Part shown: positions 56,906-64,000 of the stretch, piece after piece
Layout: every line of letters begins with the position of its first letter
Numbering within the stretch: position 1 is the stretch's first letter
From: Turbatrix aceti
Taxonomy: Eukaryota; Nematoda; Chromadorea; Rhabditida; Panagrolaimidae
Length of the DNA stretch: 64,000 nucleotides
NCBI GenBank assembly: GCA_963969345.1
Contig: OZ017767.1
Span: forward strand, 1,364,001-1,428,000
Direction of reading: 5' to 3'
The notes under the pieces: generated by a model
The model's database searches: none
What the model was told of the DNA's origin: nothing
Seen by the model: the letters and a program-made list of their open reading frames with translations, nothing else
Program-made: the position numbers and the translations under genes

Positions 56906-59900
56906 TCAAGCAAGCTTGAGCAAGGGGTAGAGGAAATTCACCTCGGAGAATTCGTAGTCCACTCGTTTCTGAAAAAAATCGACAAAAAATTTATTTTGCA
57001 AAAAAATGTAAAAAAAAAATTGAAAAAAAAATTCCAACAATTTTTTTCTGTATTTTTTACAGTACACCCCTCTCCCCGACTCACCTCAGGAGCAGCAGAA
57101 AGAAGCCGGCAGATAACCAAATTCTTCTTCAAAACCGGTGTGACTGCATCGAGCCATGGTATGCTCTTACCCGCATTTGTAAGATTCCTGGCATACTTGA
57201 GAGCATCACTGCACGCCTTTGCGGCTTCGGCAAAGAGGTCCTTGGGTGGACGTCCGATGAGGATGTGGAAACGCGAAAGTTCCAGGTATTGAGCGTACGT
57301 CATTCGTAGGAAAGAAGGCGCGTGCAAAAATGGTTCAAAGCGGAGTGAATACCGATTTTGCTCGTTGTCTGGGATGTCGAGTTGTCCGCCGGCAACGAGC
57401 CCTGCGTTCACGTAGGTGAAGCACTCGCAGAGGCAGCATTCGATTTTGTTCAGCGTCATGGCTACTTCCAGGTCATCGATACGACGCCGGATAATGCCTT
57501 CTTTCGCCTTCATTTTTCTGTCGTACTTTTTTTTGTCGTGGGAGGGGGGAACTGGAAAAATTACGGTAATTTTTTGTTGAAAAATGAAGAATGTTACACA
57601 TAACAAAATAGGAACAAAAAAGTTCTGTGCCGCCAAAAAATAACACATCAGCGGCAAACTCTGAACCTCACTCAAAAAAAAGTTACATAACAGCGTGAAA
57701 AAATATTATTTACTGTCAAAAAAATTTTTTTAGAATTAAAAATGTAATTAAATATTTTTCAAATCCTAATAAAAACGCAAAAATTACGATCAAACAATTT
57801 TTTTTCCCAAAATTTTTTTCTCAGAATTTTGGTCATTTTTTTTCCATTCCAAACCCATAAAAAAACTCACCCATGTGCAATTCAGCCAGGATGTAAGACT
57901 TGGATTGTTGCAGAAGCTTATACTGCCAAACCAAGATAATGCTACCGTAATACCAATAAACGTATTGGAATTCGTAAGGCACAAAGAGTTGGAGTTTGAA
58001 CGACATCGCGTAGCTGTACTTCAGAATTTCGAGAATCTGGTACGAAAAATACGTGGCAAGCGAGCACGTCTTTGCCCGAGCGTAATCCAGACCACTCGAA
58101 ATCGCCGTAACTTCGTAGAAGAGTCGATCGACGCGCTCTGATTCCCAGTAGAGTGCCAGAAGTTCTTCCAGGATGGAATGAAGGCGCTCGCGTTGTCTCA
58201 CCAAGTTGAAGCCGTAGTGCTGGATGACGGCCGAAAACGACTTCGTACACACCGTCAGCAGAGCACGCCACGTACCCTGCATTTCGGTGTCCGTGTGAAT
58301 TTGGTAACTGAAAAAAAAACATGAAAATTAAAAAAAAAAGAAGGAAAAAACCCACTTTTTATCCATGATAAAAGGCGCCGAACAATTCTGAATAGAATTT
58401 GCAATGATCCCAGAAAGAGGAATGTTGCCAAACACGTTGTCGTTGAATGGAATTATGACAATTTGAAGCACCGAGCGGATCAGGATGTCTTCACCTTCTT
58501 CCGTGATTTTTCGGACGTAGTTCTGAAAAATTAACGGATTTTAAAAATGATTACTGTAAAATAATAAAAACGTCAAAAATAAATGTTATATAACAACCAA
58601 AAAGTATTAAAAATAAATATTATTTTTGTTGCAAAAAAATTATTTTTCCGACGCTGTTTTTTTGTAAATAACATTTTTTCAACGCTATAATATTTATTAC
58701 TTTTTGTTGGAGTAACATTCAGATTTTGGCGTTAATTTATTATCTTTTGTGCGCCGTTTTTTAGAAATAACATTTTTTTGTGTTCTTTTATTACTTTTGA
58801 AAGCAGTAAAAATTGATTTTTAAGCCCAATTTTGTAATCCATGTTTTTACAAAAAAAAACGTATCAAAAATTTTTTTTGCTTTACATGCGGACTACTTTT
58901 TTTAGGCCAGACACCAATTTTGTATCGCACAGTCCCAATTTTGTAAAAAAACTTCCCAACTCACCAACAACTCCTCGATGGTCCCAGTCTTGAGCTGAAT
59001 ATCACAAATCACATCCTTGAGCTTTGCCAAATCCTTTCCCAGGTACTCATAGGCATCTATCCTTGTCTTTATGGCCGGAATCTTCGGAAAAGTCGCTGGA
59101 TTCAGATGCTTGTTGACGTCCGGCTGAATGACCGTCAGCCAGGAGTAGTCGCCGTCACCTGTTCCATTCGGCGGCTGTCTGCCCTCTCCGACCGTCGCTT
59201 TCACCTGTTCAAAGATATTCAAAATGATCGGCAGCGTGATGAGAGCCTGTCGAAAGTTGACCGTAAACGCATCCTCAGAATCGGGTTGGCACGATTGCGC
59301 AGACGGAATGAGGACCCGAAAGGCTTCGAAAAGGTGTTGAAGAAATCGGAGTCGAGTCAGGAGAGCAGTTGTCGCTGGATCCCGTTTCTTGATGGCTGCG
59401 AGGTGGGAAATAGCTTCTTTGAGCGCGGGAACGTTGCCCATCTCCTCGGAAAGTTGTCTGCTATCCGAGTAGCACACCTGGACAAAATCTTCTTCGCAGT
59501 GGATCATGGCGAGTTCGACGACGAATCTGGTTACGTGGACGAGGTGGAGTAGACCTGCTGATATCCCCCGAAGCGTGACATCCTCCAGGATTCCGGGATC
59601 TTGGAGGCAGACGTTGGTGAACACCTGAAAACAAACAAAAATCGTAAAAAAAGTCGGAATTGTTTATAAAAATAAATTTTAGGCCTAAAATATTTTTTTA
59701 CAGTGAATAACATTTTTTGCAGTAATTTTGTTACTTTTCTGACAAGTAACATTCTATTTTTAGGTCTATGTATTACTTTTCTACAAAATGCTGTTTTCGT
59801 TGCAAAACAAAAAAAAACTACGATACTTTTGTAGTCAGACCCCAACTTCAAAAACTCACCGTAAAATCAGGATGCTCGCCCTGTACCCAGCAGACGTAGC

Positions 59901-60433
59901 ACGCCATCGTTGCATCAAAGATTGCAATTTGTTCGTCAACTGGCATTTCTTTGGGATTAATCTTTCCAAGTTCGATGCCTCGTTTGAGTCCCAGCGTGTT
60001 GTCGAGTGGTATCATACCCGTATCCATCTTTGGATCCATCAGCTCAATGGCAGACATTGATTGGAGGAGGTCAAAGCCGGGCGTTCGCGCTAGTTGTCCC
60101 TCGTTTAGGCCTAAAAATGAGAAAATCGTTCAAAAATAATATTTTTTGAAAATTTTAGGCTACAACTATAAATTCCGCATTTTCGGCCAAAAATCAGCAA
60201 AAATGGTACCGTAAATTTCGATAAGGATTAAAAACCGCGTTTTTGGACTAAAATTCTCGTTTTTAGGACATTTCAGCCAAAAAAATGTAAAAATTCTCCA
60301 TTTTTCATAAAAACTCACGCTTGCATGCCAAGAAGAATTCTTCGGTGATGTCAAGCACTGCCAGTTTGTTGACATTCTTGACGTGATTTTCGTCCACCTT
60401 CGCCGGCTCGACCGTATCCGTAAACTCCGACAT
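56906..60433 (-). CDS. naa35: N-alpha-acetyltransferase 35, NatC auxiliary subunit (Mak10)
   Basis: Seven minus-strand exons (60319-60433, 59860-60110, 58965-59624, 58356-58522, 57871-58307, 57085-57551, 56906-56968) give 719 residues, close to human NAA35 (725). NatC acetylates N-terminal Met followed by a hydrophobic residue. NAA35 anchors the catalytic NAA30 and the small NAA38 on the ribosome. The family signature MSAIELMDPKMDTGM lies at about residues 57-71. Downstream conserved parts include the YEVTAISSGLDYA... helix block in exon 5 and ICRLLSAAPE in exon 6. The start at 60433 gives MSEFTDTVEPAKVDENHVKN. All junctions are GT-AG and in phase. The gene is complete. Confidence 0.96.
58668..58790 (+). 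repeat. Dispersed ~130-bp repeat, copy in a NAA35 intron
   Basis: Contains aataacattttttcaacgct, tggagtaacattcag and ttatcttttgtgcgccg in order. It is antisense to NAA35. Confidence 0.7.
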
Positions 60434-60621
60434 GTCTGGTGAGGGGATGACAACTGATCACCTGCCTGGGACTGATCACCAGCAGCGTAACCCTTGGCCT
60501 AAACACGATACAACCAAAAAAATACATCAAATGTCATCAAAAATCCAAAAATAATATTTTCTGGTTTCAAACCAGTCAAAAATTCAATTATTCCTCCAAA
60601 TTTTGGTTTTCCAGAAAACGT

Positions 60622-62089
60622 TTATGGAAAATTGAAATCCTGATCGTCGGCAAAAAACTGTACATCTGATTCCATCGATCTCCGTTCAGGATCAGGAGAT
60701 TGATTTCGTCTCCGAATTTCGGAATCAAGATTACGGAATCGTCGTTGCGCATCGTAAAACTGGGAAATGCGATTTTTGGGTGTCGGAAAGCAGGCGTTGT
60801 TTCCGTTGAGGTAGAGTTCGATCGCTTTTTCCTCCCACGCAGACTGCAGGCAGTAAAGCTCGCCAAACGTTTTCCTATCGACGGATTCGAGAGCCACCTT
60901 GCGTTGTCTTTCCACATCCTGAAACAAACGACATAGGTGTTAAATGAGGTGTAAAATGCCACGGAAGTGTAAAATGCCATGCATTATAGACTAATAACGA
61001 GGATTAATTACATCCTCGTGCCGCAATTTGCCAGACGACAAAAAAACCCAGCGCCGGATAAAATACACAATAAAACGAGTGAAACAGCAAAAAACGCACA
61101 CCTTTGGTTGAAAAAAATGAAATTTGTAGCAGAAACATGTATTTAGCAGTCTACCTTTGCATGCCACACCAAATATCAACCAACGGTCGGTCGGTTACAA
61201 AACAACACGCAAAGAAGGAAAAAATAAAGAAAAAGCATGCTTCATATTTTTTTAGGCGTAAAAAATATGAAACACATAAAAAGCAGAAACAAGCACTAAC
61301 AGATACAATTACAGTTCCCTGCATAACATCGTAAACCAAGTTGCTTCTTTTTGTTAGGCAAAAAAAGTTTACGATGTTATTACGCTGCTTTTGTAGAAGC
61401 TTTTCTGCATGACGTTAAAAATATCGTAATTACATTACTTTTTTTTACGGTACTTAACCCTAGTGAAACTTTTGATAAAAATCGTAAAAAGTTTCTTTCT
61501 TCCAGAAAAAAACATCAAATAACGTTACTTTTGTAAAAAAAATCGTCCAAAATATCGTTATTACGTTACTTTTTTTACGGTATCTAGTGTATCGATAAGT
61601 TACCTTTGATATCAATTTTTCCTCCCAAGAAAAAAATCGTAATATTACGTTGTTTTTTTCTTTTACCTATAAAACCCGTCTAAATAGATATAAAATGACT
61701 CATTCACTCATAAAATTCAAGCTTCAAACATATTTCAACCACAGAAGCCCTCAAATCCCACGTAACCCCAAAATAAAACCCCTACCTCAATTTTCTTGTC
61801 AAATGCGGCATCGATAACTTCTTTTTGTTCACAAAATTTGGGATCAGATCCATTGTCTATCGCAGAATCGAGTTGAGCGAGCTAAAAATAGAACATCGAA
61901 AATCATGTGGTTAATTGATACAAAAACAGTCATCAGTGAACAAGGAAAAAAGGAACGCACATGATTGAGACGAAGCTGAATGTAGTCACGACGATGCAGA
62001 ACAGGTACTTCAGCGGTTGTGGGTTGCATATCGGCGCTGCCATTCGTAGTAATCGCCTCGGAAGAAGCCATGGGTGTATCGGAATCCAT
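60622..62089 (-). CDS. Small coiled-coil-like protein, possibly Sds3/BRMS1-related
   Basis: The minus-strand exons are 61961-62089, 61786-61881 and 60622-60918, giving 173 residues. The N-terminus is Ser/Thr/Ala-rich (MDSDTPMASSEAITTNGSAD), followed by a charged helical core (HRRDYIQLRLNHLAQLDSAI...DVERQRKVALESVDRKTFGE) and an Arg-rich part (RRRNQSPDPERR). The order resembles the Sds3/BRMS1 family of Sin3-complex subunits: a long helix, a short loop with an acidic stretch, then another Arg/Glu helix. That likeness is loose and I would not transfer the function without a profile search. It starts 189 bp from the NAA35 start on the same strand and is divergent from the next gene. Met at 62071 is an alternative start. 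Confidence 0.7.
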
Positions 62090-62703
62090 TACACAACAGG
62101 TAAAGGTAGGACAAATCCCATCGGAGCAGAAGGAAGAAAAAACGGGACAAAAGATGGGTTTTTGACGCGGGTTCTGTGAAAAAAAAGAAGAGAAGCGAAC
62201 AAATAATACGCGTTGAAATGCGTGTCGGGAAGGATCTTGCATGCTGCGGGCAATCAAAGATTTTTTGATTGAGCGTCACATTTTTAAAATTTTTTTTTCC
62301 ATATATTTTTTCATTTTTGTTGATTTTTCAACTTGTTATATGTTTTTGAAAGCTCACTTTCATGCGCATCTGATGTTTTTATCCAATGTTGCACAAAGCT
62401 CCATTTTTTGCCCAAAAGTGCAGTAATATGTTCCAAAATTATCGTAACATTTTTATCACCGTATCCTCATCACCAAGCACCTAGTATCATCTATACATGA
62501 CAAAAAACAATTTATCAATGGCATCAAAAAATAATACAAATAATTCTCCAACAAACGTAACTCGGGGTTCCCGAAGCGAACGTTCGAGCTCTCGTTTTTG
62601 ATCTCGCTTTGCGCAAAGCCTGTTTTTCCCGTTACGCTTTTCCCGTCACCCGTTTCAACCTCTTTTCAGTCATCCCGTTGAGTCCTGGGTGGTTCAGATT
62701 GTC
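62090..62703. promoter_or_regulatory. Divergent intergenic promoter region
   Basis: This lies between divergent start codons. A G/C-richer stretch at 62555-62665 (cgaagcgaacgttcgagctctcg, with short palindromes aacgtt and gagctc) precedes the right-hand gene and probably contains its core promoter. Confidence 0.4.
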
Positions 62704-64000
62704 ATGACAGAAACAGAAGATTTGTCGCGGCTACTGGAATCGCTGTCGCGGCGTGTCGAGGATGAGATTACGTCGTCTAAAGGTCTTGGCATCACCGCGC
62801 CAAATGAAGACATCGAAGTGGTCAAACGAAGCAGCGGAATGCTTCAGGAGCAGTTTTTGGACTTTGTGTTACGGTGAGTTCTTTTTTGGAGGAAAAATGG
62901 AGCGGAAACGGTGGTTTTGGGGTTTTTATGTTATTTTTTGTCATTGTTTACATAATTTGAATAGAATTTATTATATATAATATTTTTCAAGACAATATTT
63001 TTAAATATGACATAAATATAATTTTAAAAAACGGTACTGTTTTCAGTGAAATTTTCTACAAGAAAGCGCTGAACTCGTTGGAAGCCTTCCTCAAGGACAT
63101 CAACATCGTCGGCACCGCGATCCGTCCAACCGGGGCCCACCAGCATTACATATCCCGTGAAGACCTCGTCTCTCTCTGGATGACATTTGTCATGAGTCTC
63201 AATCGACTGGTTCACGTGTTCATCAGCGGTGTCAAGGTTCACTACGACTTCACGGATGCCAAGCTGAACGAAGCGACGACCAACGTTCTGAGGAGTCATC
63301 CTATCATACTCCATGTCATCGATATGACCAAGCGGGTCGCCAAGTTTGCTTACAAGATTTTCACTCTTCTCAGAGAGGATCCGAACAGCGAGTGGAACAA
63401 GGCTTTTCGATCCATCATCAATTCGTTTGCTTATATGTGAGTTTTTTTGGGGGATCATTTGGACGTTCACAATTTTTCTGCTAAATTGCAATCTTTTACA
63501 GGATTTGAAATTTGCGTTCAAAATTGTCCAATTATACTTTTGATGGAAGAAACATTTTAGGCCTGAAAATAGCATTTGTTACTCGGAATAACATTTTTTC
63601 AACGCTATAATGTTATTTTTGGTCGGAGTAACGTTCACTTTTTAACGACAATGTGTTATCTTTTAGGCGCTGTTTTTTGCGAGCAAGAGATAGAAGCCTA
63701 TTTTGTTACTTTTCATTGAAGTAACAATTCCGTTTTTTTATCCTTCTGGCCCGGTTTTTCCTGGATAACATTTTTTTTTTAAAGTAACGTTAGATGTTGT
63801 CTCGCGACGATTTGTTCCTAAATGTACCAAATACTTTTTTCGATCTAAAAAATTGTGATTCTTTATTTTTTGCCCTTTGCAGATGCGGAAAAGAAGCCAT
63901 CGACCTCACCGAAACAATGGAATACGCGATCGCGAACGGGCTCCGTGAGGTGATCAACACAATCGTTATCCGGCACTGCGTTGACCTTACCGCTCCGGAT
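62704..64000 (+). CDS. Unrecognised intracellular protein, 5' part only
   Basis: Exons 62704-62873, 63047-63436 and 63883 to beyond the window edge encode at least about 226 residues. The junctions split an Arg codon (CG|T) and an Ile codon (AT|A). No signal peptide or membrane helix is visible. The N-terminus is acidic and helical (TETEDLSRLLESLSRRVEDE), followed by a mostly alpha-helical body (FLKDINIVGTAIRPTGAHQH, LNRLVHVFISGVKVHYDFTD, LHVIDMTKRVAKFAYKIFTL). Base composition is G/C-rich, like conserved genes. The family is not recognised. The 3' part is outside the window. Confidence 0.8.
63586..63712 (+). repeat. Dispersed ~130-bp repeat, copy in an intron
   Basis: Contains aataacattttttcaacgct, cggagtaacgttcac and ttatcttttaggcgctg in order, matching the copies at 55.2 and 58.7 kb. 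It lies in the second intron of the right-hand gene, in sense orientation. Confidence 0.7.

Noticed and set aside
1..64000. tRNA, rRNA, CRISPR array, bacterial operon or viral genes
   Set aside because: Eye inspection found no cloverleaf with a GTTCRA-type loop, no rRNA conserved cores, no spaced direct repeats and no viral hallmark proteins; intron density and gene content are eukaryotic. A tRNAscan run would settle the tRNA point.

Overview
The window looks like a nematode nuclear genome. Genes are intron-rich, many introns are short (about 45-60 nt) with TTTTCAG-type acceptors, intergenic DNA is very A/T-rich, and there are two expanded families of fast-evolving seven-transmembrane receptors. 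One of these has the nematode srw / FMRFamide-receptor-like signature. The species cannot be named from the sequence. All splice sites given here were read by eye and checked for reading-frame continuity and against paralogues; no transcript evidence was available.

Layout. 1-2.4 kb: an old ~1-kb tandem repeat, then what may be the last exons of a gene. 2.7-9.3 kb: receptor family I (two intact three-exon genes, one broken gene carrying a MITE, one remnant) with a 953-bp fold-back palindrome. 9.4-13.2 kb: an unrecognised gene and a lone 7TM receptor. 13.7-20 kb: two tandem mitochondrial aldehyde dehydrogenase genes on the minus strand. 20-25.5 kb: gene-poor, with a 1.58-kb Tc1/mariner-like element with very long inverted repeats. 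25.5-28.1 kb: divergent housekeeping pair, D-aminoacyl-tRNA deacylase (-) and a YIPF5-type Golgi protein (+).

29.1-50.4 kb: receptor family II, a tandem array of srw-like receptors on the plus strand. Six keep an open frame (F, G, H, J, L, M). Gene E is shortened at its C-terminus by an A-run frameshift. Gene I carries a 13-bp deletion, and gene N is split by two insertions but is otherwise open. There are two internally deleted remnants, and one family I gene sits in the array on the opposite strand. First exons are 536 or 539 nt in every gene except the one with the 13-bp deletion. A separate third exon encodes an extra hydrophobic segment after the seventh helix.

52.3-64 kb: conserved or single-copy genes: a secreted proline-rich protein, mitochondrial ribosomal protein uS2m (-), the NatC subunit NAA35 (-), an Sds3/BRMS1-like small protein of uncertain identity (-), and the 5' part of an unrecognised gene (+).

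The receptor array is the notable system. Mobile elements sit directly in receptor genes or at a start codon: a MITE in gene C, a hAT-type element at the ATG of gene E, and in gene N both a fold-back element and a three-unit head-to-tail array. In gene N, removing both insertions and one target-site copy each restores the paralogue exon length to the base. Three receptors have been reduced to 5'-plus-3' remnants by internal deletion, and patches of near-identity between paralogues point to gene conversion. This is a receptor family caught in birth-and-death evolution.
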